A DNA stretch of 64,000 bases, taken from contig NZ_FO538765.1 in NCBI RefSeq assembly GCF_000968135.1, positions 2,185,819-2,249,818 on the forward strand, in the 5' to 3' direction. Position numbers and translations under genes: made by a program. How positions within the stretch are numbered: the first letter of the stretch is position 1; the number at the start of each line of letters is the position of its first letter. This DNA is from Magnetospira sp. QH-2. Lineage in GTDB: Bacteria > Pseudomonadota > Alphaproteobacteria > Rhodospirillales > Magnetospiraceae. Below, one piece after another: positions 44,719 through 53,935 of this stretch. A model generated the notes under the pieces. The model had not been told where the DNA came from. It searched no databases and saw only the letters and a program-made list of their open reading frames with translations.

Positions 44719-45069
44719 GGCGCCCCGTCTCCTTTTTCCCACGCTTGATAAGGAATACCCTTGATTCAGTTACTAGATGATTAACGCAGAGATCGGATTT
44801 TGCCTTTTCAAATCAATTCATTAACCAGTATTTGCTGACCTGTTTTCACGCAATAGGTTGAAGAGCAAACCATTCCTCCGAAGATCCGGTCTTGGTCTCT
44901 CGCTAAACCCAATCATCAAAAGGTTTTTTTTGCCCCCTGTGATGCTTGTCACTTAGGGAAATGACGGCTACCTGCTAGGGTGCAGACAGCATTCAGGAAA
45001 GCGCCCTGGGACACAGGTCCCTTGGCAACCGGTAGACACACCACTTGGCATGGGATCGGAATTAGTCAT
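44719..45069. other. Non-coding region between chpT and the RTX gene (about 350 bp)
   Basis: This is the divergent promoter region of chpT and the surface-protein gene. It is AT-richer than its surroundings. Two TTAAC half-sites (ATTAACGCAG near 44781 and ATTAACCAGT near 44820) resemble single CtrA half-boxes, but no full TTAA-N7-TTAA site was found. A TTTTTTTT run lies at about 44923-44930 without a clear hairpin. No gene is supported. Confidence 0.4.
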
Positions 45070-47541
45070 ATGAAAACCTTGGACATGGACTTCGGCGGCA
45101 CTTCGGGCAACGGGAGCGCCTTTACCGCAACGGTCGACGCGGGCACCGAACAGGTTGTTCTGCCGACGGAATTCGGCATGGCCACGGCGGAATACGACCG
45201 CGAGGGCTCGGACCTGATCATGACCGGCAGCAACGGTGACAAGATGGTTCTGGTGGACTATTTCGCCCAGGACGAGGCGCCGGATCTGGCGACCGCCGAC
45301 GGCGCGGTCATCACCGGCAGCGTGGCCAGCAAGCTGGCCGGGCCGCTGGCTCCGGGCCAGGTGGCGCAGAGTGAAATCGCCGCCATGGAGGGCATGGCCC
45401 CCATCGGCCAGGTGGATACCACCACCGGCACGGTGACCGTGACCCATGCGGACGGCACCAAGGAAACGCTTGCCAAGGGCGATTCCGTTTACCAGGGCGA
45501 CATTCTTGAAACCGCTTCCGACGGCGCGGTGGGCGTCATTCTGGCGGACAATTCGGTATTCTCGCTGGGCGAAGGTGGCCGCATGGTGCTCGACGAGATG
45601 GTCTATGACCCGGGCAGCCAGGAAGGCTCGGCCTCCTTTGCCCTTCTGACCGGCGCCGCGACCTTCGTGTCGGGCCAGATCGCCAAGTTTGGCCAGGATG
45701 CCATGGTGGTGAACACCCCGGTGGCCACCATCGGCATTCGCGGCACCAAGGTATTCCTGGAAACCGATGGCGACTCCATTCAGGCAGTGAACCTGCCGGA
45801 GAGCACCCTGCGCGGCGAGACGGTGGGCGAGATCGTGCTGATGAGCCCCTCCGGCGACACCCTGGGCACCATCAACAACCTGGGCGGCGGCTGGAACTGG
45901 ACGCCGTCGGCCTCGGCGACGCCGACCTCGTTCCAGATGGACTCTGCGCAAATTCAGAACATCGTCACCCAGGTGAGCACCATCCTGCCGCGCACCCTGG
46001 AAGAGAAAGCCCTGGACGTCATGGACCGGCTGCAGGAAATCCGCGCCAAGGCCCAGGAAGCCCGGGATAACGGCGACGAGGAAGCCGCACAGCAGTTGGA
46101 AGCCGAAGCCGAACAGGCGGCGGCGGAGCTGGAAGCAGCACTCCAGGAAGTCGAGGAAAACCTCGGTTACGACGTCAATATCGGCGAGGAAGTGGGCCTG
46201 GAAGAGGGCCTGGACGCCTTCGATACCGCCGCGGGCGGCGAAGAAGACGGTGGTCAGGGCGGAGACACCGCCGGCGGAACCGACGATTTGCCCATCGTGA
46301 ACATAGGCGAGATTCCGCCGGCGCCAGCGGCTCCCGACATCCCGACAGAGACGGGTACATCGCAAACCCAAGGCGAATCAGAAGATGGGACCGATGGCGG
46401 CGAACGAGAAGAGACCGTCGAGGTCACGCCTCCCACGACCGAGCCCGTTGTTACCACCCTGGCCCTCTCCCAATATGCCTCCAAGGTCCTGGACTTCAGC
46501 ACCGAATACGACCCCATGGACTGGGCGGCGCATCAGGTTCTGGGCGCTCCCAACACCTTCTACTACGATGACATCGAGACAGCCTGGGCCACCGAAAACT
46601 ATAATGGTGACGGGACAGCGGCCGCTGATGAATTCGTCGCCGTTCAGTTCTTGAAGCCGGTTTACGCCACTGGCGCGACCATTCGCGAAACGCTGGGCAA
46701 CGGGTTCGTCACCCAGATTGATGCCATTGATATCGACGGCAACTACCACACGGTTTGGGCCGGTACCGACACCAGTCCTTCCGGCACGCCCCATGACTTC
46801 ACGGTCTCTTGGGCTGAAACCAGTTTCCTGACCACCGGTCTTAGAGTCCATGTCGATACCGACGCCGATCTCAATGACTGGGAGGAAATCGATAGCATCC
46901 AACTGCACGGCCAGTATGACTCCAGCCAAGGCATCCTGGATCTGACCGGCAGCGCCACCGACGATGTGCTCATGGGCTCGGATGTGGGAGATGTCATTGA
47001 AGGTCTGGGCGGCAACGACATCATATACGGCGGCACAGGCAACGACACCATGACCGGTGGCGATGGCACCGATATCTTCAGCTACGTAGCGAATGCGCTT
47101 GGCGACGAAGGGGGTGATACCATCACTGACTTCGATGTGGAGAATGATTTTCTGCTGTTTGAAATGGGAAGCGACCTGCAGTTCAACTCCGGGCTCATGT
47201 CGTTTGTCTCATCGCTGATGTATTCCAGCGAGAGTTCCGGTTATTACTATTCCTACTCATACAACACGGCCGCCGGCCAGTTCTATAATGCCGGGACCGG
47301 CATCAACGCCGGAAGCCTGGCCGACCAGTTCGACTACGGGTTTGGAGAAGGGCAAGCCATCTTCATGTTCGCGAGCGTTGGCGAGGACGACAGCCAAGGC
47401 ACCCTCTATTACGGAACCTCCAGCTCCTACTCACAGGTCGCCACCATCCACTTTGGCAATGGTGGGAGTGCCGAAGACCTCAGTGCCGCCGATCTGGTGA
47501 TACGTGGCTCTGGCGGTGGTGTTGGTGAACAGCTCTTTTAA
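45070..47541 (+). CDS. FecR-like / discoidin-like / RTX surface protein
   Basis: An 823-residue acidic protein with no N-terminal signal peptide. The N-terminal region (1-110) is followed by a FecR-like domain (about 115-235; VYQGDILETASDGAVGVILADNSVFSLGEGG, TPVATIGIRGTKV), a helical Glu/Ala coiled coil (about 300-375), a TAAG motif (386-389) and a low-complexity acidic linker. A discoidin-like beta sandwich comes next (about 460-615), then RTX calcium-binding nonapeptides (about 645-675; GLGGNDIIYGGTGNDTMTGGDGTD). The C-terminal 150 residues probably hold a type I secretion signal. It is likely an exported adhesin or enzyme-like surface protein. No type I transporter genes are adjacent. Codon usage is GC-rich, like its neighbours. 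Confidence 0.8.
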   Translation: MKTLDMDFGGTSGNGSAFTATVDAGTEQVVLPTEFGMATAEYDREGSDLIMTGSNGDKMVLVDYFAQDEAPDLATADGAVITGSVASKLAGPLAPGQVAQSEIAAMEGMAPIGQVDTTTGTVTVTHADGTKETLAKGDSVYQGDILETASDGAVGVILADNSVFSLGEGGRMVLDEMVYDPGSQEGSASFALLTGAATFVSGQIAKFGQDAMVVNTPVATIGIRGTKVFLETDGDSIQAVNLPESTLRGETVGEIVLMSPSGDTLGTINNLGGGWNWTPSASATPTSFQMDSAQIQNIVTQVSTILPRTLEEKALDVMDRLQEIRAKAQEARDNGDEEAAQQLEAEAEQAAAELEAALQEVEENLGYDVNIGEEVGLEEGLDAFDTAAGGEEDGGQGGDTAGGTDDLPIVNIGEIPPAPAAPDIPTETGTSQTQGESEDGTDGGEREETVEVTPPTTEPVVTTLALSQYASKVLDFSTEYDPMDWAAHQVLGAPNTFYYDDIETAWATENYNGDGTAAADEFVAVQFLKPVYATGATIRETLGNGFVTQIDAIDIDGNYHTVWAGTDTSPSGTPHDFTVSWAETSFLTTGLRVHVDTDADLNDWEEIDSIQLHGQYDSSQGILDLTGSATDDVLMGSDVGDVIEGLGGNDIIYGGTGNDTMTGGDGTDIFSYVANALGDEGGDTITDFDVENDFLLFEMGSDLQFNSGLMSFVSSLMYSSESSGYYYSYSYNTAAGQFYNAGTGINAGSLADQFDYGFGEGQAIFMFASVGEDDSQGTLYYGTSSSYSQVATIHFGNGGSAEDLSAADLVIRGSGGGVGEQLF

Positions 47542-47547
47542 TCAACC

Positions 47548-47577
47548 GGTGACGGACGCCCTCCGGCCTCCGTCACC
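47548..47577 (+). terminator. Hairpin after the RTX gene
   Basis: A perfect 9-bp stem GGTGACGGA (47548-47556) with TCCGTCACC (47569-47577), starting 7 nt after the stop codon. No T-run follows, so its efficiency as a terminator is uncertain. Confidence 0.45.
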
Positions 47578-47671
47578 CCCCCTTGGCCATCGGTTGTTCA
47601 GCGACAATCCCCTGGGTCCCAGGGCCCGGGTACGATAGGATAAGGTCCTCGTTCCCAGTCGGACCCTTCCC

Positions 47672-48241
47672 ATGCCAAAGTTCCTCTTTCTGGCGGCTTT
47701 TCTTATCTTCCACCTGAGCAGCCAGGGTCACGCGCTCCCCACACCGCCCGCCGATGTCCCCGCCTGCCCGGCCTATCACGATGGCCAGGGCATCTTCGTC
47801 CCCACTCTGCCGCCAAAGCCCTTGCCGGAAACCACCTTCGAGGGCTCATCGGGCCGACCGGTCTCGACCAGTCAACTGGTCGGGCGCCCGTTGCTGATCA
47901 ATTTCTGGACCACCTGGTGCCCGCCCTGCCTGACCGAACTGCCGTCGCTGAACCGACTTCAAATCAAAGCGCGTGAGAGCGGTCTGCTGGTTTTGCCGCT
48001 TAATCGTGACAAGCCCACGTCCCAGGTGAAAACCTTCCTGGCCGACCGGGACCTAAAGCATTTGATTGTCGCCACCGACCGCTTCGGCAAGGCTTCCCAC
48101 ACCAATGATATTCCGTCAAAACTGCCGGTGACCCTTTTTGTCGATCGCCAAGGGTTGGAACGGGGGCGTCTGCTGGGCACCATCGCCTGGGACGAAGGCC
48201 CCCGCTTTGATCACCTGAAACGATGTCTGGACCTGCCATGA
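47672..48241 (+). CDS. TlpA-like thiol:disulfide protein
   Basis: A 189-residue exported thioredoxin. A signal peptide (1-22, ending QGHA) precedes a TlpA/ResA-type domain with active site NFWTTWCPPCLTELP (C-x-x-C near 88-91) and cis-Pro in KLPVTLFVD. Such proteins reduce cysteines of periplasmic proteins such as apocytochromes or copper sites. Its stop overlaps the start of the DUF2478-DUF364 gene (ATGA), so the pair is translationally coupled; a link with metal or cofactor maturation is suggested by the next gene. Confidence 0.87.
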   Translation: MPKFLFLAAFLIFHLSSQGHALPTPPADVPACPAYHDGQGIFVPTLPPKPLPETTFEGSSGRPVSTSQLVGRPLLINFWTTWCPPCLTELPSLNRLQIKARESGLLVLPLNRDKPTSQVKTFLADRDLKHLIVATDRFGKASHTNDIPSKLPVTLFVDRQGLERGRLLGTIAWDEGPRFDHLKRCLDLP

Positions 48242-49449
48242 GCCTCGCCCTGCCCCGCCTTGCCCCCGCCGCCGTGATCTATACCGGGGATACGGTCGAT
48301 ACCAGCCTGCTGGCTCGGTTCGCCGCCGACCTGAAAGACAGGGGCTGGAGCGTGGGCGGCATCGTCCAGGAAAAGCTGACCGGAGAAGCCGGACAGGCCG
48401 TCGGTCGCGACCTGATCGACCTGACCGACGGACGGCGCATCCCCCTGGCCCGCCCCAGTCCCGGACAAATCGAAAGCGGTAGCTGCGCCATGGATGAATC
48501 CGCCTTGGCCGAGGCTGGCCCCTCCCTGCGCCGCTCCATGGACAACGGTGCCGATCTGCTCATCATCGAAAAGTTTGGCAGAATGGAACAAGAGCACGGC
48601 GGCCTGCTGGACGAGATCATGACCGCCATGGCCGAGGGCTTCCTGGTGCTGACCGCCGTTTCCGCCTCGGCGCTGGAACAATGGAGCCAATTGACCGGGG
48701 GCATGACCCGGCTTCTGGCCTGGACCGAAGCCGATCTGTGGCGCTGGTGGGGACCACACCGTTTGGCCCGCGAGTTGGAACTGTCGGTGGATCTTGACGC
48801 CGTCGCCGGGCGGGTGGTGCTGGGACGCAACTGGACCTTGGTGGAAGGCCCCGACGGCTGCGGCCTCGCCCAAACCCCCGAGCGGATGGGAAGCGCCGGA
48901 CGCCCGCTGCGCGACGCCGGATTTCTTGGCGGTCGCAAACTGCGCGATCTGGCGGCCTGGATCCATTCCTGGGACCCGCTGGAGGCAGCGGTGGGCCTGG
49001 CGGCGATCAACGCCCATTGCAATCGCTATGACCTGCAAGGCCAGGACAGCGACGGCCTGGATCTGCTGGCCGAGACCGAAGGTACCGTGACCGCCATCGG
49101 GCGCTTTCCCGGACTGGCCACCCGATTGGGCCATCATCGCATTGTCGAGGACGATCCGCGCGATGGCGCTTATCCACCCGCCGCCGCCGGATGGCTGCTG
49201 CCCGATGGTCCGGCGGTGATCCATGCCTCGGCCCTGGTGGACCGGACCCTGCCCAATTTGCTGAGTGCCTGCCGCCAACCGGCTGTGCTGATGGGACCGG
49301 GAACCCCTCTAACACCTCGTCTGAAAGCCTATGGCATCGGTGCTCTGGCCGGGGTGGTGGTGACCGATTTGGAGAGGGTGGCTCAAGCGGTGGCCGAAGG
49401 GGGAAGCCTGCGCAGCCTGCGCCCCTTCTTGCGCAATGTATTAGTTTAA
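48238..49449 (+). CDS. DUF2478-DUF4213-DUF364 fusion protein
   Basis: A 403-residue cytoplasmic protein. The N-terminal 155 residues match DUF2478 (AAVIYTGDTVDTSLLARFAADLKDRGWSVGGIVQ, DLLIIEKFGRMEQE), a P-loop-derived domain I associate with molybdenum gene clusters. The rest matches the DUF4213-DUF364 pair, a putative heavy-metal chelation family (AVGLAAINAHCNR, GTVTAIGRFPGL, VLMGPGTPLTPRL, GIGALAGVVVTDLERV, AVAEGGS). These domains are usually separate proteins. The gene ends 4 bp inside the convergent mobA end, next to moaA, so a role in molybdenum handling or cofactor maturation is plausible. Its catalytic activity is unknown. Confidence 0.8.
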   Translation: MSLALPRLAPAAVIYTGDTVDTSLLARFAADLKDRGWSVGGIVQEKLTGEAGQAVGRDLIDLTDGRRIPLARPSPGQIESGSCAMDESALAEAGPSLRRSMDNGADLLIIEKFGRMEQEHGGLLDEIMTAMAEGFLVLTAVSASALEQWSQLTGGMTRLLAWTEADLWRWWGPHRLARELELSVDLDAVAGRVVLGRNWTLVEGPDGCGLAQTPERMGSAGRPLRDAGFLGGRKLRDLAAWIHSWDPLEAAVGLAAINAHCNRYDLQGQDSDGLDLLAETEGTVTAIGRFPGLATRLGHHRIVEDDPRDGAYPPAAAGWLLPDGPAVIHASALVDRTLPNLLSACRQPAVLMGPGTPLTPRLKAYGIGALAGVVVTDLERVAQAVAEGGSLRSLRPFLRNVLV

Positions 49450-50060
49450 GGGACCATTATAATCCTTTGAGCTTCCGCAAGATCTTCCGGCGAATTGATG
49501 TTGAAAAACGGGTCTGGATCGCCGGAGAACCAGGTACTCTGGGCCCCTATTTCATCGACCCAGGCGGTCACCCGATGCTCGTCACGCTCCACCAGAAAAT
49601 CCCGTAGTGCCTCGTGGCTCTCCAGCGGCCAGAGACCGACCACCGGATGCCGTCGCGCTCCCGACTGGGCCACCGCCGCCGGCGCCCCCGCCAAAATCGT
49701 CTCACGCAGGGTCGATACCAGATCGGTGGGAATGAACGGCGCATCGGTGGGCACCGAGACAATCCAGCGGGCAGCGGGCACATGACGCTCGGTCCACTCC
49801 ATGGCGCTGAGCAGCCCCACCAGCGGCCCACCATATCCCGGCAGGCAGTCTGGAACGATATTAATATCTTTTGAAACAATAACTCCCAAAGGATTGTTAA
49901 TGTTTAGTATCAGGTGAGAAACCTGCGGCTTCAGGCGTTCAGCGACCCGAGCCAGCAGCGGCTTTCCATCCAAACGCAGGCGCCCCTTGTCCTGACCGCC
50001 CATGCGCCGGGACAGGCCTCCGGCCAGCACCACGCCCACTACGTCATTGTCGTCGTACAT
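49446..50060 (-). CDS. mobA: Molybdenum cofactor guanylyltransferase MobA
   Basis: A 204-residue enzyme that joins GMP to molybdopterin to make MGD for DMSO-reductase-family enzymes. It has the nucleotidyl-transferase loop LAGGLSRRMGGQDKG (about 12-26), the PGYGGPLVGLLSAM segment, Asp in VPTDAPFIP and INSPEDL near the C-terminus. It is divergent from moaA (99 bp between) and converges on the DUF2478-DUF364 gene with a 4-bp overlap. Confidence 0.94.
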   Translation of the reverse strand: MYDDNDVVGVVLAGGLSRRMGGQDKGRLRLDGKPLLARVAERLKPQVSHLILNINNPLGVIVSKDINIVPDCLPGYGGPLVGLLSAMEWTERHVPAARWIVSVPTDAPFIPTDLVSTLRETILAGAPAAVAQSGARRHPVVGLWPLESHEALRDFLVERDEHRVTAWVDEIGAQSTWFSGDPDPFFNINSPEDLAEAQRIIMVP

Positions 50061-50159
50061 CGCATTCGGACCTTGAATTGCGCCATCGGGACAGTATCAC
50101 ATGACCCTGTTGAGAACAGGGGCGAAATCCCCGGCCATTGGCGCTAAAGTACCACCATC

Positions 50160-51152
50160 ATGCAAGACGCCTATCAACGTGCCATCACCTATCTGCGGGT
50201 CTCGGTCACAGATCGATGCGATCTGCGCTGCCGCTATTGCATGGCCGAGGATATGACCTTCCGGCCCCGGGATGAGTTGTTGTCCCTGGAAGAACTGGAT
50301 CGGCTTTGCTCGGCCTTCGTGGGGCGCGGAGTGCGCAAGCTGCGTATCACCGGCGGCGAGCCGCTGGTCCGGCGCAACATCATCCATTTGTTCCGACGCC
50401 TGTCCCGGCACCTGGAAGCCGGATCCCTAGACGAATTGACCCTGACCACCAACGGCAGCCAACTGGCCCACCATGCCCGGGATCTGATGGACTGTGGCGT
50501 CAGGCGGGTGAATGTCTCGCTGGATACCCTCGACCCGGCGGAATTTGCCGACCTGACCCGCTTCGGGGACCTGAAAAAGGTGCTATATGGCATTGATACA
50601 GCTCGAAAAGCAGGCCTGAAGATCAAGATCAATGCGGTGGCCCAGCGCGGCCTGACCGAGCGCAGCGCCGACCGAATGGTTGAATGGTGCGGCGACCAGG
50701 GTTTCGATCTGACCTTCATTGAGACCATGCCCATGGGCGATATCGGCGGCACCCGCCAAGACAGCTACCTCCCCCTGTCGGCGCTGCGAACGCAATTGGA
50801 CCGACGCTGGACTCTGACTCCGTCGGACCATGCCACCGGCGGCCCGTCACGCTATATGGACGTGGCGGAGACCGGACAGCGGATCGGGTTCATCACGCCA
50901 CTGTCGGATCACTTCTGTGAAAGCTGCAATCGGGTGCGTCTGACCTGTACCGGAACCCTGTACATGTGCCTGGGTCAAGACGATGCCGCCGACCTGCGTG
51001 GTCCGCTGCGCGACCACCCGAGCGAGGATGGACCGCTGCTTCAGGCCATTGACGACGCCATCGCCCGCAAGCCCAAGGGCCACGAGTTTTTGATCGACGA
51101 CACCCATGGCGATCCCGCTCTAACGCGCCATATGAGCGTTACCGGCGGATAG
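50160..51152 (+). CDS. moaA: GTP 3',8-cyclase MoaA
   Basis: A 330-residue radical-SAM enzyme for the first step of molybdopterin synthesis. The N-terminal cluster motif is CDLRCRYC (C-x3-C-x2-C, about 20-27) and the C-terminal second cluster is in [13 protein letters not shown]. The C-terminal GG (SVTGG) needed for activation is present. The ATG start at 50160 is strong on alignment, with no clear Shine-Dalgarno. MoaC is not in the window. Confidence 0.96.
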   Translation: MQDAYQRAITYLRVSVTDRCDLRCRYCMAEDMTFRPRDELLSLEELDRLCSAFVGRGVRKLRITGGEPLVRRNIIHLFRRLSRHLEAGSLDELTLTTNGSQLAHHARDLMDCGVRRVNVSLDTLDPAEFADLTRFGDLKKVLYGIDTARKAGLKIKINAVAQRGLTERSADRMVEWCGDQGFDLTFIETMPMGDIGGTRQDSYLPLSALRTQLDRRWTLTPSDHATGGPSRYMDVAETGQRIGFITPLSDHFCESCNRVRLTCTGTLYMCLGQDDAADLRGPLRDHPSEDGPLLQAIDDAIARKPKGHEFLIDDTHGDPALTRHMSVTGG

Positions 51153-51220
51153 ACTTCTCTGGCCTGGATCGATCCAGGGTCTATACTCATCCCAACCCGC
51201 ATTGCAGGACGGAGGCCCAC

Positions 51221-51994
51221 GTGCCCCACCCGGAATTCAAGATCGCCTTTGCCGCCGCCAGACAGGATCTGGCCCAGAAAGCCAAACGGGCCCTGGAAGA
51301 CCTCTATTCCCACGTCCCTCAGGAAGAAGCGGAGATCATCGTCGCCTTGGGCGGTGACGGCTTCATGCTGCATGCCCTGCACAATCACATGGAGCGCAAT
51401 ATCCCCATCTATGGGATGAACAAGGGCACGGTGGGCTTCATGATGAATAGCTATCGGGTGGAAAACCTGATGGAACGGCTGGCCGCCGCCGAATCCTATC
51501 GCCTGCATCCATTGCGCATGCGGGTCCGCACCACTGACGGCCAAGAACAAGAAGCCCTGGCCATCAACGAAGTCTCTTTGCTGCGTCAATCGCGCATGGC
51601 GGCCAAGCTGCGTATCCATATCGACGGTGTGGCCCGCATGGAAGAACTGATCTGCGACGGCGCCATGGTCGCCACTCCAGCCGGCAGCACGGCCTATAAC
51701 CTGTCGGTCTATGGGCCGATTCTGCCCCTGGGCAGCGATCTGCTGGCCTTGACTCCCATCAGCGCCTTTCGTCCCCGGCGCTGGCGAGGGGCGATTTTGC
51801 CGCGCACGGCCGTGGTCACCCTGGAAGTCCTGGATGCCGACCTGAGACCGGTCTCAGCAACCGCGGATTGGACCGAAGTGCGGCATGTAAGCGAGGTCCG
51901 AATCTTCGAGGACCCGGATACGCGGCCGATCTTGCTGTTCGATCCGGAGCACAATCTGGAAGAACGCATCCTCAAGGAACAGTTCCAGCCCTGA
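51221..51994 (+). CDS. nadK: NAD kinase
   Basis: A 257-residue NAD kinase, which phosphorylates NAD to NADP. Motifs: GGDG ([13 protein letters not shown], about 42-54), [10 protein letters not shown], and [18 protein letters not shown] for nucleotide binding. Short alphaproteobacterial form. The start is a GTG at 51221, placed after GGAGG. It is followed by a very AT-rich gap with a small-RNA gene. Confidence 0.95.
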   Translation: MPHPEFKIAFAAARQDLAQKAKRALEDLYSHVPQEEAEIIVALGGDGFMLHALHNHMERNIPIYGMNKGTVGFMMNSYRVENLMERLAAAESYRLHPLRMRVRTTDGQEQEALAINEVSLLRQSRMAAKLRIHIDGVARMEELICDGAMVATPAGSTAYNLSVYGPILPLGSDLLALTPISAFRPRRWRGAILPRTAVVTLEVLDADLRPVSATADWTEVRHVSEVRIFEDPDTRPILLFDPEHNLEERILKEQFQP

Positions 51995-52086
51995 GGATCC
52001 GGGAAACATCTCAAAATTCGAATACAAGTAAAACTGAATATTCACCGAATCTTTTATAAACTAAATCTAATAAGTATTTTAATTAC

Positions 52087-52115
52087 TTGACACTAAGGTA
52101 CCAAAGAAATATATT
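52087..52115 (+). promoter_or_regulatory. Consensus sigma-70 type promoter
   Basis: TTGACA (52087-52092) and TATATT (52110-52115) are separated by exactly 17 bp, in the most AT-rich stretch of the window. No protein gene lies downstream on this strand before the terminator at 52226, so it should drive a small RNA from about 52122. Confidence 0.75.
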
Positions 52116-52121
52116 TATTTT

Positions 52122-52261
52122 ACACAGACACGGGGATTGCTCCTCCGAATTCCCCTAATTCCCGTGTCGGGATGAGGCCACAGCGAGTGGTTTCCTCCTC
52201 GTGCTCTTGGAACACACCCCTTAAACCGCGCAACGATTCCCCCTGTTGCGCGGTTTTTTTT
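52122..52261 (+). ncRNA. Candidate small RNA with anti-Shine-Dalgarno motifs
   Basis: A transcript of about 140 nt, delimited by a consensus promoter and a strong terminator, with no open frame of note. The first hairpin has the 8-bp stem GACACGGG/CCCGTGTC (52127-52134 with 52161-52168) and a 26-nt loop carrying CTCCTCC (52140-52146). A second region holds CCAC/GTGG and TTTCCTCCTCG (52191-52201), a second anti-ribosome-site motif. A small GTG/CAC stem precedes the terminator. This layout resembles the alphaproteobacterial regulatory RNAs that expose CUCCUCC loops to block translation (alpha-r14/alpha-r7 type). The family assignment is a guess. Confidence 0.7.
52226..52261 (+). terminator. Intrinsic terminator of the candidate small RNA
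   Basis: A perfect 9-bp stem CCGCGCAAC/GTTGCGCGG (52226-52234 with 52245-52253), then eight Ts. It faces pyrD, which runs the other way and ends 29 bp further on, so it does not serve pyrD. Confidence 0.95.
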
Positions 52262-52289
52262 GCCTATATTCGACCTAGTCTTGAGTTTG

Positions 52290-53342
52290 TCAGCGGCAAT
52301 CGACACCAACGGCATCGCTCAACTTGGTGAAACCATCCGCGGTCAGTAGGTCCGACAGCTCCCGATTGATGCGCGCGGCCAGCCCCGGCCCCTCATAGAT
52401 CATCGCCGAATAGATCTGGATCAGCGATGCCCCGGCACGGATGCGAGCATAGGCTTGTCGACCATTGGCGATTCCCCCTACCCCGATCAGCGGCAGCTTG
52501 CCTTCGGTCAGCTTGTACATATCCGAAAGCACCCGGGTCGCCAGATCGGTCAGCGGTTGACCGCTGAGGCCGCCGATTTCCGTGCGTGAGGCAGCAGACA
52601 GGCTATCGGGCCGGGTGATGGTGGTATTGGTGGCGATCAGGCCGTCTATGGCCAGATCCAGGACCACGGCGGCGGTATCCGCTTTGTCCTCGTCGGTCAG
52701 ATCCGGGGCGATCTTGAGCAGCAGCGGCGGTTGAGTTTGCAGGCCATCCCGCGCCGCCTTGACCGCTGACAGCAAGTGGGACAGCTCCTCCCGCCCCTGC
52801 AAGGCTCTCAGGCCCGGCGTATTGGGTGATGAGACATTGACCACCAGATAGTCGGCCAAGGGCCCCAGAATCTCCACGCCGCGTATATAGTCGGCGGCTG
52901 CGTCGGGGCTCGTCTTGTTCTTGCCCAGATTCACCCCGACAATGCCGCGCCGCGGGCGGGCCGATAGGTTTTGCCGGGCTATTTCCAAGCCCTTACTGTT
53001 AAAGCCCATGCGGTTGATGACGCCTCGATCCTCGATCAGCCGGAACAGTCGCGGTTGCGGATTGCCCGGCTGCGGCTCGGGGGTAATGCTGCCCACCTCG
53101 GTAAAGCCGAACCCCAGGTCAAGCACCTGGTCGGGCACCTCACCGTCCTTGTCGAACCCGGCGGCCAGCCCCACCGGATTGGGGAAGTCGAGACCCCATA
53201 ATGTCCTTTGTAGGTTCTCCGCGACCACCGCCGCCGGGCGGGGCGTCATGCCGCGCCGCAAAGCGCGCAACGCCATACCATGAGCCGATTCCGGGTTCAG
53301 TTGTCGCAACAGGGGCCAGGCAACGCTGTACCAGTCGGCCAT
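52290..53342 (-). CDS. pyrD: Dihydroorotate dehydrogenase (quinone), class 2
   Basis: A 350-residue membrane-associated FMN enzyme of pyrimidine synthesis, passing electrons to quinone. The class 2 N-terminal helices (about 1-40), DKDGEVPDQVLDLGFGFTEVGSITP, NVSSPNTPGL with the catalytic Ser, and the FMN phosphate loop GVGGIANGRQA all match. Its ATG overlaps the last base of the upstream DUF952 gene, a pairing common in alphaproteobacteria. Confidence 0.96.
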   Translation of the reverse strand: MADWYSVAWPLLRQLNPESAHGMALRALRRGMTPRPAAVVAENLQRTLWGLDFPNPVGLAAGFDKDGEVPDQVLDLGFGFTEVGSITPEPQPGNPQPRLFRLIEDRGVINRMGFNSKGLEIARQNLSARPRRGIVGVNLGKNKTSPDAAADYIRGVEILGPLADYLVVNVSSPNTPGLRALQGREELSHLLSAVKAARDGLQTQPPLLLKIAPDLTDEDKADTAAVVLDLAIDGLIATNTTITRPDSLSAASRTEIGGLSGQPLTDLATRVLSDMYKLTEGKLPLIGVGGIANGRQAYARIRAGASLIQIYSAMIYEGPGLAARINRELSDLLTADGFTKLSDAVGVDCR

Positions 53343-53701
53343 CAGAAGTCCTCCGGAAAAAGATCCGCCGGAAAAAGGTGCCCGGCTTGGTCATTCAGCG
53401 GCAGCGGATCGACCCGCTGTACCAATTTGATACTTAGCGCCTCATAGAGGTGTGGAAATAAGGCACCGCCTCGAGACGGCTCCCATTGCAGGGCGCCCCC
53501 CAGGTCTTCGGCATGAACGGTCAGCAGCAACAGGTCGGCCTCCCCTGCCCGGTGCTTGCGGGCGCTTTCGCGGATCTGCTCAGGCGTGGAGAAATGCAGG
53601 AAGCCGTCAGCCCGGTCCTGAGCCGATCCTTCGTATCGGCCGGTCTGTTGAGCTTGGGCCCATTCCCCGGCCCGGGCCAGATGGTGGATGCGAGTCGTCA
53701 T
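53342..53701 (-). CDS. DUF952 family protein
   Basis: A 119-residue protein. DUF952 features are the opening IHHLARAGEWAQAQQTGRYEG, DGFLHFSTPEQI, and the end FPHLYEALSIKLVQRVDPLPLN. The fold is thought to be ADP-ribosyl-transferase/glutathione-transferase-like of unknown activity. It is one base overlapping with pyrD, so the two share a transcript. Confidence 0.9.
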   Translation of the reverse strand: MTTRIHHLARAGEWAQAQQTGRYEGSAQDRADGFLHFSTPEQIRESARKHRAGEADLLLLTVHAEDLGGALQWEPSRGGALFPHLYEALSIKLVQRVDPLPLNDQAGHLFPADLFPEDF

Positions 53702-53935
53702 GGCGCCAGATTAGCGCACTGGCCAGCCGGACTCATCAGCAAATACCCTCAATAAAAAAAGTGTTTTCAGGGACTGCGAATGCATATTAGAAATATTCTC
53801 GATTGCTGATGTGCTCATCACTTTCAATTTCCAGAGCCGGGCGACCGGTTCTCCGTTCTCCCCCTGGGCCCCTTACGTGGGTCCATCCCTCGGTCCAAGA
53901 TCCGACACCTGGCCGGGGGATTTTTTTATCTGTTT

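Noticed and set aside
53860-53935. Seven-T run near 53920 as terminator of the binding-protein gene
   Set aside because: The T-run is on the plus strand whereas the gene runs on the minus strand, and no clear hairpin precedes it.
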